Assembly: GCF_019216885.1 (NCBI RefSeq)
Contig: NZ_JAAQRC020000001.1
Coordinates: forward strand, 1,426,001 to 1,490,000
Direction: 5' to 3'
DNA from: Methylobacterium sp. SyP6R
GTDB lineage: Bacteria; Pseudomonadota; Alphaproteobacteria; Rhizobiales; Beijerinckiaceae
DNA: 64,000 nucleotides
Positions within the stretch are counted from its first letter, which is position 1; each line of letters opens with the position of its first letter. The position numbers were made by a program, and so were the translations under genes. The notes beneath the pieces were generated by a model. The model worked only from the letters and a program-made list of their open reading frames with translations. It was not told the origin of the DNA and searched no databases. Shown here piece after piece: positions 40,251-49,827 of this stretch.

Positions 40251-41093
40251 CTACCGCCCGGTCGCGACCGGCAGATCCTCCCGCGCGCCCCATTCCGACC
40301 ACGATCCGTCGTAGAGGGCGCGGGGCGGGCGGCCGAGGCTCTCGAGGGCGATGCCGACGATCGCCGCGGTGACGCCGGAGCCGCAGGTGGTGACGACCGG
40401 GCGATCGAGGGCGATACCCGCCTGCGCCACCGCCTCGCGCAAACGCGCCTCGTCCTTGAGCCGGCCGTTCTCCTGGAGCGCGGCGTAATGCAGGTTCAGG
40501 GCGCCGGGCATGTGGCCGGGGCGCACGCCGGGGCGGGGCTCGGGCTCCTCGCCGGCAAAGCGGGCAGCGGAGCGCGCATCGACCACCTGGGCCTGGCCGG
40601 CGAGGGCCCGCTGCACGTCGCCCACGTTGGCGACCGCCGAGTGGTCGAGGCGGGCGGTGAAGTGGCGCCGGTCGCGCGGACGGGCCTCGCCCTCCTCGAC
40701 CGGATACCCGCCGGCGATCCAGGCCGGGTAGCCGCCTTCCAGGACCGCGACGTCGCGGGCGCCGAACGCCTTCAGGGTCCAGCGCACCCGCGGGGCCGAG
40801 AACAGGCCCATGCCGTCATAGACCACCACCGTCATGCCGTCGCCGATGCCCATCTGGCGCATCCGCGAGGCGAAGGCTTCCGGCGACGGCAGCATATGGG
40901 GCAGGGCGCTCGCCTCGTCGCGCACCCCGTCGATGTCGAAGCGCAAAGCCCCCGGAATGTGGCCGGCGCGGAACTCGGCCTCGGCGTCCCGGCCCATCGC
41001 CGGCAGGTACCAGGACCCGTCGACCACGACGATGTCGGGCGCCGCGAGCCGCTCTGCGAGCCAGTCCGTCGTCACGAAGGGGCCGATCGACAT
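40251..41093 (-). CDS. sseA: 3-mercaptopyruvate/thiosulfate sulfurtransferase
   Basis: The 280-residue cytosolic enzyme has two rhodanese domains. The N-terminal one is inactive in pattern; the C-terminal one has the active loop CGSGVT (C237), which points to 3-mercaptopyruvate rather than thiosulfate as the sulfur donor. Other family marks are the N-terminal VDGSWYLP, HIPGALRFDID and VRPGHMPGALN. The start is set at 41093; a longer open frame exists upstream but is not protein-like. It is convergent with aapP. Confidence 0.92.
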   Translation of the reverse strand: MSIGPFVTTDWLAERLAAPDIVVVDGSWYLPAMGRDAEAEFRAGHIPGALRFDIDGVRDEASALPHMLPSPEAFASRMRQMGIGDGMTVVVYDGMGLFSAPRVRWTLKAFGARDVAVLEGGYPAWIAGGYPVEEGEARPRDRRHFTARLDHSAVANVGDVQRALAGQAQVVDARSAARFAGEEPEPRPGVRPGHMPGALNLHYAALQENGRLKDEARLREAVAQAGIALDRPVVTTCGSGVTAAIVGIALESLGRPPRALYDGSWSEWGAREDLPVATGR

Positions 41094-41804
41094 GCCTGTC
41101 CGTCTCCGAAAAAAGGGGGCACGATGGCCCGTCGCGGGCATTGTGCCCGATTTCCGGGCGCCGCCGCCACCCGTCCGGCGGCGATTCTCGCCAGGGCGCG
41201 ATCCCCCGGGCCGACATGCGTTCCGGACGGTGCCATCCGGAACGCATGCCACGACCCCGCGCGGTGGAGCCGAGGGCTGCCCACGCCCGGGCACAAGCCG
41301 CCCTCCGCCTGGCGAACCACGTGGCGAAGCGATCGGTCGGATACCGGATGAGATGCCCATCCTTGAGCAGACTTGCGTTGGCAGGCCAACGCTTCGTCCG
41401 CTCAGATCCTTGTTTTATCGCAGATTTTTTCCGCAAAGCCGGCAGCCGCTTTTGCGAAATCTGCTTAGCAAATGCTATCGAGCCGGCGGCACGGCCTGCC
41501 TAGAACGAGGGCGTCTTGAACCTGGGAGAAGCCGGATCCCGATGCTCACCCGCGCATCCCGCCTCCTGCGACGCGTTCGCATCCGCTCTGGCACGGCGTT
41601 TGCAGGATATTCCTCACTGCACCCGCCGTGTCCACTCTCCCTTGCACGGCCGGGCGTGGTCGACGGGCCAGGCGGTGAGACTCCGAGGGCTGCCTGGCCC
41701 GCCCGCCCGCGGCGGGGGACCGATCGGGGCCGTGCGCGGACCCGTCCGGACGCCACGGGGCGGCCGCCTCGGCTGCGAGCACAAGCATGACAGGGAGGGT
41801 GTGC
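41094..41804. other. 711-bp intergenic region with an AT-rich dyad
   Basis: No convincing gene is seen. Open frames in this stretch are Arg/Pro-rich shadows. The AT-richer middle (41405-41475) holds an imperfect inverted repeat: GCAGATTT...CGCAAA (41420-41437) against TTTGCGAAATCTGC (41451-41464). It may carry the promoter of the minus-strand sulfurtransferase and/or the small plus-strand gene at 41805. Confidence 0.5.
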
Positions 41805-42041
41805 ATGACCGCCACGGCCCGCTTCGAATGGCCGATCCGTCCCGACAGGATCGAGGTGTCCTCGCTCGGCTATCTCGCCGCGGCGATCCTCCTCGCCGAT
41901 CTGCGCGCCGCCCGCGCGGCGGCCTCGCGCCCCGCGCCTGCCGCACCCCTGCCCTTGGCGACGGTGCACCGGCTGGTGCCGCGCCGGGCACGGATGGCCT
42001 CGGCGCCGTCCGAGGGGATGCGGCGCGCGGCCGAGGGCTGA
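41805..42041 (+). CDS. Small hypothetical protein
   Basis: A 78-residue protein starting at an ATG preceded by a good ribosome site (AGGGAGGG, 41791-41798). It reads RFEWPIRPDRIEVSSLGYLAA at the start, with a possible short hydrophobic helix (about 25-37), then an Ala/Arg/Pro-rich tail. An ATG six codons upstream is less well placed. No family is recognised. Coding is supported by the ribosome site only. Confidence 0.45.
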   Translation: MTATARFEWPIRPDRIEVSSLGYLAAAILLADLRAARAAASRPAPAAPLPLATVHRLVPRRARMASAPSEGMRRAAEG

Positions 42042-42103
42042 GCCCCGGGAGGTTCGCGGACGCGGGCCGGCAGACCATGCGCCCATGGAAAATCATGCGC
42101 CCA

Positions 42104-42132
42104 AGAAAAAAGGCGGCCCCCGCGGGGCCGCC
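42104..42132 (-). terminator. Rho-independent terminator (minus strand)
   Basis: GGCGGCCCC-CGC-GGGGCCGCC (42112-42132) is a perfect 9-bp stem. On the minus strand it is followed by TTTTTTCTT, making a strong intrinsic terminator 47 bp after the stop of the DUF1328 gene. Confidence 0.85.
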
Positions 42133-42178
42133 CTGGTCCGGGGAGGCGGGCCGAGGAGGCCCGCCTGACCGGCTCACG

Positions 42179-42355
42179 TCAGATTCGGGGCGAGCGGCCG
42201 CGCATCAGGCCGAAGATCGCCGAGACGGCGAACAGCACGATCGCCACGAAGAACACGATCTTGGCCGCCTCCATGGCGGTGCCGGCGATGCCGCCGAAGC
42301 CCAGCAGAGCCGCGACGAGGGCGACGACGAGGAAGGTGATAGCCCAGCCGATCAT
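42179..42355 (-). CDS. DUF1328 family small membrane protein
   Basis: A 58-residue protein with two hydrophobic helices (about 2-20 and 28-50) and a basic tail (MRGRSPRI); it opens [20 protein letters not shown]. This is the DUF1328/YtjA pattern, common in many proteobacteria and often stress-induced, with unknown biochemical role. Length is full for the family. A TACGGGAGTTTCC leader gives a GGGAG ribosome site. It is followed by a strong terminator, so probably monocistronic. Confidence 0.87.
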   Translation of the reverse strand: MIGWAITFLVVALVAALLGFGGIAGTAMEAAKIVFFVAIVLFAVSAIFGLMRGRSPRI

Positions 42356-42571
42356 TGGAAACTCCCGTATCGAAGGCTGCTGGATTGCTTCACAGCGTCG
42401 TGCAGAGAAGCGTTGCAGCAAGTTGAACGAGAAACCATCGGACCGGGCGACAGGTTCCGTCGATTTTTTCGGATGAAAGACGGTGGCCAGCCGTGGGACC
42501 CACCAACGCGGAAGCCGCGCCGGCCCGGGACGGGCGGCGGGCGTGCGGGTGCAACGCTGTGCGGAAGGGAG

Positions 42572-42647
42572 TGGCTCCCCGAGCAGGACTCGAACCTGCG
42601 ACAAGGCGATTAACAGTCGCCTGCTCTACCAACTGAGCTATCGGGGA
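42572..42647 (-). tRNA. tRNA-Asn (GTT)
   Basis: On the minus strand the sequence starts TCCCCGATAGCTCAGTTGG, with anticodon loop TGTTAAT (anticodon GTT) and ends TCGGGGAGCCA. All stems pair and CCA is encoded. Confidence 0.97.
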
Positions 42648-42912
42648 TCGCGGCGGGACCTCTACCCAAGGCGGGGAGGGTGCGCAAGGGATTTTCGGTG
42701 GGATTTTCCGTGCGGGCGGGATTTTCGCGAGCCGGCTCATTTCACCCCCCTCGAGCGCGGTTTTGCCGTCCGAACCCTGTTGCGGAGCCGGGGCGGGCTC
42801 TGCTAATGACCCCCTCGTCCCCGGGTTGTCCGCCCGACGCCGGGGAGACGGCGCAGCCGGTGCTTTCCAGAAGCCCGGCCCGCCCGATCGCCGGCTGTGA
42901 GCCGGCCCGGAT

Positions 42913-42986
42913 GGCCTCGTGGCGGAGTGGTTACGCAGAGGACTGCAAATCCTTGCACCCCGGTTCGATTCCGGGCGAGGCCTCCA
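42913..42986 (+). tRNA. tRNA-Cys (GCA)
   Basis: The sequence starts GGCCTCGTGGCGGAGTGG, has anticodon loop CTGCAAA (GCA), the T-arm CCCGG-TTCGATT-CCGGG, and ends CGAGGCCTCCA. All stems pair and CCA is encoded. Confidence 0.97.
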
Positions 42987-43146
42987 CCCTTCTTCTCCTG
43001 ATTGCGATGCAGATCGGCCCGGCGCTCGCCTGCGAGACCGGGCTTTTTCGTATCCTTGCCTTTTGGCCGGCGATCCACCACAACCGCGTCGCCCGGCGGC
43101 TTGACCGTCGCGGCTTGGCCGTCGCTCAAGCTCTCCAGAGACGTTC

Positions 43147-43800
43147 ATGCTCGACTACGCGCAAGCGCGCCGCCTCATGGTCGATTGCCAGCTCCGGACG
43201 TTCGACGTGACCGACATCGCGCTCCTCGACGCGTTCGACGCCGTCCCGCGCGAGCGGTTCATGCCGGCGGACCGGGAAGCCTTCGCCTATATCGACCAGC
43301 CCCAGGCGGTCGGAACGGAGGAGGGCGAGACCCGCTTCATGCCGGCCCCGATGGTGCTGGCGCGCCTGATCCAGGCGCTCGCCCTCAAGCCCGGCCAGCG
43401 CGTCCTCGAGGTCGGCACCGGGCTGGGCTACGCCGCCGCCCTCCTGCGCCGCCTCGGCGTCGAGGTCGTCGCCCTCGAATCGCTCCCCGGCCTCGCCGCT
43501 TCGGCGCGCGAGCGGCTGGGCGACGGCGTGACCGTCGAGGTCGGCCCGCTCGACAAGGGCGCGCCCGGCCACGCCCCCTACGACGCGATCCTGGTCGAGG
43601 GCCAGGTCGAGCAGCGCCCGCAAGGCCTGCTGGACCAGCTCGCCGATGGCGGGCGCCTCGCCTGCGTCCAGGGCCAGGGCCGTCCGGCCAAGGCCACCCT
43701 ATGGGTGCGCTCCGGCGACGCCTTCGGCTCGCGCCCGCTCTTCGACGCCACCCTGCCGCCGCTCCGCGCCTTCGCGGCCGAGGCCGGCTTCGCGTTCTGA
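43147..43800 (+). CDS. Protein-L-isoaspartate O-methyltransferase family protein
   Basis: A 217-residue SAM-dependent methyltransferase of the Pcm family. The SAM site reads EVGTGLGY (88-95). The N-terminal part has the family layout (VPRERFMP at about 33-40, then the substrate-side loop FMPAP at 64-68, where classic Pcm has a TISQP-like motif), so catalytic activity on isoaspartate is uncertain. It lies upstream of tolC, an arrangement common in Rhizobiales. Confidence 0.85.
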   Translation: MLDYAQARRLMVDCQLRTFDVTDIALLDAFDAVPRERFMPADREAFAYIDQPQAVGTEEGETRFMPAPMVLARLIQALALKPGQRVLEVGTGLGYAAALLRRLGVEVVALESLPGLAASARERLGDGVTVEVGPLDKGAPGHAPYDAILVEGQVEQRPQGLLDQLADGGRLACVQGQGRPAKATLWVRSGDAFGSRPLFDATLPPLRAFAAEAGFAF

Positions 43801-44326
43801 GCACCCGGGCGCGGGCCGGTCCCGCGCCCGCCTCGCGATGCCACCGCCGGAAGAGGGTGGCGCATCCGCCGATCGGAGGCGCCCGCCGGCGGCTCCGGCC
43901 GGGGTCCCGGACGCGGATTTTTCTTGCTGCCCCATCCGGGCAGGCCGTCCCGTCCGCCCCGCCGACCCGGATCCTGCGCCCGATCCGCGGGTTAGGCCGG
44001 CTGGCCGAGGCACCGCCCGCGGGCCCGGCGGCGCGCGAAAGCACTTCGTTTACCAATCATTTGCAGGGTGCGCACGCACCGCCCCCGTCCCGCACGGGAA
44101 AGCCGCGAATCGCCGGCCCGCCGCCCGCGATTGCCCCTGCGACACCTGTCGCTTTTATGCGGCACCGCCGGTCAAACTCGGTGATCCACAGCGCGGGGGC
44201 CGTGCTCCCGGCGGAACCCTCGGCTAATGTCACGCTCGAGGTGGGCACAGCGATATGACGAGCCGGCTCCGCCGCCCGCGGTGAAGAACCGGTCGATTGT
44301 GAGCTAGCCGCACAGGGTAGACAGGC
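43801..44326 (+). other. 526-bp gap upstream of tolC-like gene
   Basis: No gene is supported here; the open frames are GC-rich shadows. An AT-richer island (44045-44070; CGTTTACCAATCATTTGCAG) stands out and could hold a promoter or a CtrA-type half site (TTTACC). It lies about 260 bp before the tolC-like start. Confidence 0.5.
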
Positions 44327-45739
44327 GTGACTGACACAGGAACTCGGGCGTTCCGCGGGCTTCGGCTGGGCGGCTTCGCCGCCATGGCCCTCGCCCTGGC
44401 GGGCCAGGGCGCGGCCGCGGAAACCCTGGATAGCGCGCTCGCGCGGGCCTATGCGGGCAACCCGACGCTCAACGCGCAGCGCGCCGGCCAGCGCGCCAAC
44501 GACGAGAACGTGCCGCGGGCGCTGGCGGGCTACCGCCCGACCGTGAGCGCGCAGGCCAGCGTCGGCGTCAGCAACGTCTCGGGGCGCCTCGGCGTCGCGC
44601 GCGGGGAACTCGGCGGCGGCGACGCCTCGCAGACCCTGATCCCGGGCTCGGCCGGCGTCTCCGTCACGCAGACGCTGTTCAACGGCTTTCGCACCGACAA
44701 CCAGACCCGGCAGGCCGAGTCGCAGGTGCTGGGCGGCCGCGAGACCCTGCGCAACACCGAGATGACGACGCTGTTCTCGGCGGCGCAGGCCTACATGAAC
44801 GTGCTGGCGGACACCGCCACGCTGGAGCTCAACCGCAACAATGTCGAGGTGCTGGAGGAGCAGCTCCGCCAGACCCGCGACCGCTTCAACGTCGGCGAGG
44901 TGACCCGCACCGACGTCGCCCAGGCCGAGGCGCGGCTCGCCGGCGCCCGGGCCCAGGTCAGCCTGGCCGAGGCCAACCTGCGCACCAGCATCGCGACCTA
45001 CCGGCAGGTGATCGGCGTCGAGCCGCGCCAGCTCGCCCCCGGCCGCCCGATCGACCGCTTCGTGCCCGGCACGCTGACGGCGGCGGTCGAGATCGGCCTG
45101 ATGGAGCACCCGGCGATCCTCTCCGCCCTCCACTCGGTCGACGCGGCCGAGGCGCAGGTCAAGATCGCCGAATCGTCCCTCTATCCGACGGTCAGCTTGA
45201 GCGGAAACGCCGCCCAGGTCTTCGACCAGCAGATTGCCAATACCCGCTACTTCCAGGGCTCGATCGTCGGCCAGCTCACGGTCCCGCTCTACCAGGGCGG
45301 CGCCGAATACGCGCAGATCCGCCAGGCCAAGGAGCAGGTCGGCCAGGCCCGGCTCCAGGCCGAGCTGACCCGCGACCAGGTCCGCGCCGGCATCGTCACC
45401 GCCTGGGGGGCGCTGGAGGCCGCCAAGGCCCGCGTCATCGCCTCGCAGGCCCAGGTCCAGGCCAACGAGGTGGCGCTGAACGGCGTGCGCGAGGAGGCCC
45501 GGGTCGGCCAGCGCACCACCCTCGACGTGCTGAACGCCCAGCAGGAGCTCCTGAGCGCCCGCGTCAGCCTGATCGCCGCCCAGCGCGACCGGGTGGTGGG
45601 TTCCTACCAGGTGGTGCAGACCGTCGGCCGCCTCACCACCCGCTTCATCGCCGTCCCGGTGGCGCAGTACAGCGCCAAGCAGCATTACGACCAGGTCAAG
45701 GATTTGTGGTACGGCGTGCGCACGCCGGACGGCCGCTGA
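44327..45739 (+). CDS. tolC: TolC-family outer-membrane efflux protein
   Basis: The 470-residue protein has a signal peptide (about 1-31, ending GQGAAAETL) and the two structural repeats of TolC: LDSALARAYAGNPTLNAQRA, YRPTVSAQASVGV, and in the second half YPTVSLSGNAAQVFDQ, LTVPLYQGGAEYAQIRQAKEQV. It forms the outer-membrane channel and periplasmic tunnel for type I secretion and RND/MFS efflux. The start is a GTG at 44327. Likely clients in this window are the RTX protein (50967) and the RND pump (55456). Confidence 0.9.
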   Translation: MTDTGTRAFRGLRLGGFAAMALALAGQGAAAETLDSALARAYAGNPTLNAQRAGQRANDENVPRALAGYRPTVSAQASVGVSNVSGRLGVARGELGGGDASQTLIPGSAGVSVTQTLFNGFRTDNQTRQAESQVLGGRETLRNTEMTTLFSAAQAYMNVLADTATLELNRNNVEVLEEQLRQTRDRFNVGEVTRTDVAQAEARLAGARAQVSLAEANLRTSIATYRQVIGVEPRQLAPGRPIDRFVPGTLTAAVEIGLMEHPAILSALHSVDAAEAQVKIAESSLYPTVSLSGNAAQVFDQQIANTRYFQGSIVGQLTVPLYQGGAEYAQIRQAKEQVGQARLQAELTRDQVRAGIVTAWGALEAAKARVIASQAQVQANEVALNGVREEARVGQRTTLDVLNAQQELLSARVSLIAAQRDRVVGSYQVVQTVGRLTTRFIAVPVAQYSAKQHYDQVKDLWYGVRTPDGR

Positions 45740-45870
45740 ATGCGGCGGGTGCGGGGAGACCCCGCGCCTTCCTGTGAGTTCGGCGGGCCGCGTCGCTTGT
45801 GCGTGGCCGGCCCTGTGGAATACTGCGTACCTCAAGACCCCCGATCCCCTGTACTCGAGCGTTGAGCCGG

Positions 45871-46518
45871 ATGAGCGCCGCGAGCCCCAAGACGCAGTCG
45901 CAGGAACCCTCGATGGAGGAGATCCTGGCCTCCATCCGCCGCATCATCGCCGACGACCAGAAGCCGGCCGAGCCGCCCGCCGCCGGGTCGCGGCCGATGG
46001 CGGTGCCGGACCTCGAGCCGGACGAGGACGACGTGCTCGACCTCGCGATGGTGGCCAAGCCCGCGCCCAAACCGCCCGAACCCAAACCGCCCGAACCCAA
46101 GCCGGCGCCGAAGCCGGAGCCGGTCGCCAAGGCGCCGCCGAAGCCCCCCGAGCCGAGCTTCGACGACATCGAGGAGATCGCGTTCCGCGACGAGCCGATG
46201 GATTTCGACGCGATCGAGATCGAGCCGGAGCCCGCGCCCCCGCCGCCGGAACCCCCGAAGGCCGTCGCGCCGCCGCCCGCGCCGGAGCCGGCCCCGGCGA
46301 TGGAGGACAGGCTCCTGTCCCAGGCGACCGACGCCACCGTCGGACACGCCTTCGATCTCCTCGCCAACACGGTGCTGACCCGCAACGCCCGCACCCTCGA
46401 GGACCTGGTGCAGGACATGCTGCGGCCGATGCTGAAGGCCTGGCTCGACGATAACCTGCCGGTGATGGTCGAGCGCCTGGTCCGTGCCGAGATCGAGCGC
46501 GTCGCGCGCGGGCGCTGA
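45871..46518 (+). CDS. popZ: PopZ-like polar organising protein (DUF2497)
   Basis: A 215-residue protein with the PopZ layout: a conserved N-terminal helix EPSMEEILASIRRIIADD (about 12-30), a long Pro/Glu/Lys-rich disordered middle, and a conserved C-terminal helical oligomerisation domain (LTRNARTLEDLVQDMLRPML..., about 165-213). In alphaproteobacteria PopZ forms a polar matrix that holds ParB/parS and recruits cell-cycle regulators. A PAKPPEPKPPEPKP-type short repeat is visible. It precedes valS, a known Rhizobiales arrangement. Confidence 0.9.
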   Translation: MSAASPKTQSQEPSMEEILASIRRIIADDQKPAEPPAAGSRPMAVPDLEPDEDDVLDLAMVAKPAPKPPEPKPPEPKPAPKPEPVAKAPPKPPEPSFDDIEEIAFRDEPMDFDAIEIEPEPAPPPPEPPKAVAPPPAPEPAPAMEDRLLSQATDATVGHAFDLLANTVLTRNARTLEDLVQDMLRPMLKAWLDDNLPVMVERLVRAEIERVARGR

Positions 46519-46578
46519 CGCCCGCCGGGGCGGGCCAGTTGACGGAACGGCGCGGGTCCGCTTGAAAGCGCTCTCGGG

Positions 46579-46607
46579 GGCCGGCCGCTCGCGCGGCTGG
46601 CCTTTTT
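46579..46607 (+). terminator. Rho-independent terminator after popZ
   Basis: GGCCGGCCGC-TCGC-GCGGCTGGCC forms a 10-bp stem with one G:T pair, followed by TTTTT. It lies 60 bp after the popZ stop and 80 bp before valS, so valS must have its own promoter or depend on read-through. Confidence 0.8.
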
Positions 46608-46688
46608 CGTTTCTGACGGCGCCCGCGGGGCGCGCGTCCCGCCGGACGGGACGCGCCTCGGGCGGCGTGCGAGTGGCTGCTTCCCGCG

Positions 46689-49400
46689 ATGATGGACAAG
46701 ACCTTCGATCCCGCCGCCGTCGAGGCGCGCATCGCCGCCGAGTGGGAGGAGGCGCAGGCCTTCCGGGCCGGGCGCCCGGACCGGGCCGGCGCCGAGCCCT
46801 ACAGCATCATGATCCCGCCGCCGAACGTGACGGGCTCGCTGCATATGGGCCACGCCCTCAACAACACGCTGCAGGACGTGCTCGCCCGCTTCGAGCGCCT
46901 GCGCGGCAAGGACGTGCTGTGGCAGCCCGGCACCGACCACGCCGGCATCGCCACCCAGATGGTGGTGGAGCGCCGCCTCGCCGAGCAGCAGCAGCCCGAC
47001 CGCCGCAGCTTGGGCCGGACGGAATTCGTCCGCCGGGTCTGGGAGTGGAAGGCGGAATCGGGCGGCACCATCGTCAACCAGCTCAAGCGCCTGGGCGCCT
47101 CCTGCGACTGGTCGCGGGAGCGCTTCACCATGGACGAGGGCCTGTCGAAGGCCGTCCTGAAGGTCTTCGTCGACCTGCACGCGCAGGGCCTGATCTACCG
47201 CGACAAGCGCCTGGTGAACTGGGACCCGAAGTTCCAGACCGCGATCTCCGACCTCGAGGTGCAGCAGGTCGAGGTGAAGGGCCATCTCTGGCACTTCGCC
47301 TATCCGGTGGTGGACGAAGCCGGCAACGAAACGGCCGAGACCATCACGGTGGCGACCACCCGGCCCGAGACCATGCTGGGCGACACCGCGGTCGCGGTGC
47401 ATCCGGAGGACGAGCGCTACCGGGCGCTCGTCGGCAAGCGGCTTCGCCTGCCGCTGGTCGGCCGGCTGATCCCGATCGTGGCCGACGCGTACTCGGACCC
47501 CGAGAAGGGCACCGGCGCGGTCAAGATCACCCCGGCGCACGACTTCAATGACTTCGAGGTCGGCCGCCGGCACGGGCTCGCCCAGATCAACGTCCTGGAT
47601 GAGGAAGCCCGCATAAGCTTAGAGGGCAACGCGGAATTCCTCGACGGATCGGCGCCCGAGCCCGAGGCCCTGGCGCTGCACGGCCTCGACCGCTTCAAGG
47701 CCCGCGAGACGGTCGTCGCGCTCATGGAGGAGCGCGGCCGCCTCGTCACGATCGAGCCCAACACCCATGCGGTCCCGCACGGCGACCGTTCGGGCGTGGT
47801 GATCGAGCCGTATCTCACCGACCAGTGGTACGTGAACGTCAAGCCGCTGGCCGAGCGGGCCCTGCAGGCGGTGCGCGACGGGCGCACCCGCTTCGTGCCC
47901 GAGACCTACGAGAAGACCTACTTCCAGTGGCTCGAGAACATCGAGCCGTGGTGCATCTCGCGTCAGCTCTGGTGGGGCCACCAGATCCCGGCCTGGTACG
48001 ACCCGGACGGCCACTGCTTCGTCGCCCACACCGAGGAAGAGGCCCTGGCCCAGGCCGCCGCGAAGCACGGCCGCCCGGTGACCTTGCGCCGCGACGAGGA
48101 CGTGCTCGACACCTGGTTCTCGTCCGGCCTGTGGCCGTTCTCGACGCTGGGCTGGCCGGAAGGCACGCCCGAGCTCGCCCGCTACTACCCGACCAGCGCG
48201 CTGGTGACGGGCTTCGACATCATTTTCTTCTGGGTTGCCAGGATGATGATGCTCGGCCTTCACGCACTGGACGAAGTGCCGTTCCGGACCGTCTACATCC
48301 ACGCCCTCGTCCGCGACGAGAAGGGCGCCAAGATGTCGAAGTCGAAGGGCAACGTGGTCGATCCCCTCGACCTCGTCGACCGCTACGGCGCCGATGCCCT
48401 GCGCTTCACCCTCGCGGCCATGGCGGCGCAGGGACGCGACATCAAGCTCTCCGTGCAACGCGTTGAAGGCTATCGGAACTTCGCCACGAAGCTCTGGAAC
48501 GCCGCCCGCTTCGCCGAGATGAACGGCTGCCGGCTCGATCCCGCCTTCGCGCCGGCCGGCGTGACCCAGACCCTCAACGCCTGGGCGCTCGGCGAGGCCG
48601 CGCGCGCGGTGGCCGAGGTGACGGCTTCCATCGAGGCCTACCGCTTCAACGACGCCGCCAATGCCGCCTACCGCTTCGTCTGGAACGTCTTCTGCGACTG
48701 GTACCTGGAACTGGCCAAGCCCGTGCTCCAGGGCGAGGACGGGCCGGCGAAGGAGGAGACGCAGCGGACGATCGCCTACCTCATCGACCAGATCTGCGTG
48801 CTGCTGCACCCGTTCATGCCGTTCCTCACCGAGGAATTGTGGGCGACGAAGGCGCGCGAGGCGGGCATCACGCGTCCGCTGCTCGCGCTCGCCGCCTGGC
48901 CGGATCTCGGCGCGCTGGCGCGTCCCGAGGCCGAGGCCGAGATCGGCTGGGTGGTCGACCTCGTGTCGGAGATCCGCTCGGCCCGCTCGGAGACCAGCGT
49001 GCCGGCCGGCGCCCAGATCCCCCTGGTGCTGGTGGCCCCGAGCGCGGCGGTGCGCGAGCGCCTTTCGCATTGGGGCGACACCGTGCGGCGGCTCGGCCGC
49101 ATCGCCTCGATCGAGATCGCGGAAGGCAGTCCGCGCAACGCCGTGCAGCTGATCGTGCGCGGCGAAGTCGCGGCCCTGCCGCTCGAAGGCGTGGTCGACC
49201 TCGCCGCCGAGGTGGCGCGGCTGAAAAAGGAGGATGCCAAGCTCGACGGCGAGATCGCCAAGATCGACGCCAAACTCGGCAATGCCGACTTCCTCGCCCG
49301 CGCCCCCGAGGAGGTGGTCGAGGAGCAGCGCGAGCGCCGCGACGCCGCCATCGCCCGCCGCGAGAAGGTGCGGGACGCGCTGGCGCGGCTCCAGGGCTGA
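46689..49400 (+). CDS. valS: Valyl-tRNA synthetase
   Basis: The 903-residue class I synthetase charges tRNA-Val. It has the HIGH-type motif (HMGH, 52-55, in [16 protein letters not shown]), an editing (CP1) domain with [19 protein letters not shown], the KMSKS motif at 548-552, and a C-terminal coiled coil (about 835-900) typical of ValS. The start ATGATG is preceded by poor ribosome sites; either Met is possible. Full length for the family. Confidence 0.96.
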   Translation: MMDKTFDPAAVEARIAAEWEEAQAFRAGRPDRAGAEPYSIMIPPPNVTGSLHMGHALNNTLQDVLARFERLRGKDVLWQPGTDHAGIATQMVVERRLAEQQQPDRRSLGRTEFVRRVWEWKAESGGTIVNQLKRLGASCDWSRERFTMDEGLSKAVLKVFVDLHAQGLIYRDKRLVNWDPKFQTAISDLEVQQVEVKGHLWHFAYPVVDEAGNETAETITVATTRPETMLGDTAVAVHPEDERYRALVGKRLRLPLVGRLIPIVADAYSDPEKGTGAVKITPAHDFNDFEVGRRHGLAQINVLDEEARISLEGNAEFLDGSAPEPEALALHGLDRFKARETVVALMEERGRLVTIEPNTHAVPHGDRSGVVIEPYLTDQWYVNVKPLAERALQAVRDGRTRFVPETYEKTYFQWLENIEPWCISRQLWWGHQIPAWYDPDGHCFVAHTEEEALAQAAAKHGRPVTLRRDEDVLDTWFSSGLWPFSTLGWPEGTPELARYYPTSALVTGFDIIFFWVARMMMLGLHALDEVPFRTVYIHALVRDEKGAKMSKSKGNVVDPLDLVDRYGADALRFTLAAMAAQGRDIKLSVQRVEGYRNFATKLWNAARFAEMNGCRLDPAFAPAGVTQTLNAWALGEAARAVAEVTASIEAYRFNDAANAAYRFVWNVFCDWYLELAKPVLQGEDGPAKEETQRTIAYLIDQICVLLHPFMPFLTEELWATKAREAGITRPLLALAAWPDLGALARPEAEAEIGWVVDLVSEIRSARSETSVPAGAQIPLVLVAPSAAVRERLSHWGDTVRRLGRIASIEIAEGSPRNAVQLIVRGEVAALPLEGVVDLAAEVARLKKEDAKLDGEIAKIDAKLGNADFLARAPEEVVEEQRERRDAAIARREKVRDALARLQG

Positions 49401-49410
49401 CGCCGCGACG

Positions 49411-49456
49411 CGGCGGCTTTGCGGTGCGGGCAAGCCCCGGCACCGCAAAGCCGCCG
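49411..49456 (+). terminator. Long perfect hairpin after valS
   Basis: CGGCGGCTTTGCGGTGC (49411-49427) pairs perfectly with GCACCGCAAAGCCGCCG (49440-49456); the 12-base loop itself can pair GGGC/GCCC. It sits 10 bp after the valS stop. There is no T-run, so it is a non-classical terminator or an extragenic palindrome. Confidence 0.65.
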
Positions 49457-49588
49457 AACGAACGACAGGACATCGGACGACAACGAGACATGGGAGAAGC
49501 GCTCGTGCGGCCTCCTGGTCCCCCATGGGATCGGGAGGCCGCGGCGAAGAGGCGATCCGTCAACCTTTGCCCGGATATCCGCACAGGC

Positions 49589-49822
49589 ATGAGCCCCAAT
49601 CCCCCATCGTCCCGCGCCGTGACGGGCCGCTACGACACCGAGACCGACGTGCTCTCCGTCCGCTTCAGCGCGGCCGAGGCGGTGGAGAGCCGGGAGGTCC
49701 GGCCGGGCCTCGTCGCCGCCTATGACGCGGCCGGGGCCATCGTGGGCCTCGACATCCGCGACGCCTCCGCGGAGCGGCTGACGGCGGATCAGGACCTGCG
49801 GCGCCTCGCCGTGGCCGCCTGA
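49589..49822 (+). CDS. DUF2283 family protein
   Basis: A 77-residue protein with the DUF2283 signature: TGRYDTETDVLSVRFS (about 12-27) followed by EVRPGLVAAYDAAGAIVGLDI, a small beta-rich domain with a conserved YD...D pattern. The biological role of this family is not known; members are often small stand-alone proteins linked to toxin-antitoxin or regulatory genes. It starts 188 bp after valS and ends 5 bp before the DUF2459 gene, so these two may be co-transcribed. Confidence 0.82.
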   Translation: MSPNPPSSRAVTGRYDTETDVLSVRFSAAEAVESREVRPGLVAAYDAAGAIVGLDIRDASAERLTADQDLRRLAVAA

Positions 49823-49827
49823 CCGCC

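Noticed and set aside
43801..44326. Several short open frames upstream of the tolC-like gene
   Set aside because: They are Arg/Pro/Ala-rich in all frames, without ribosome sites or motifs.
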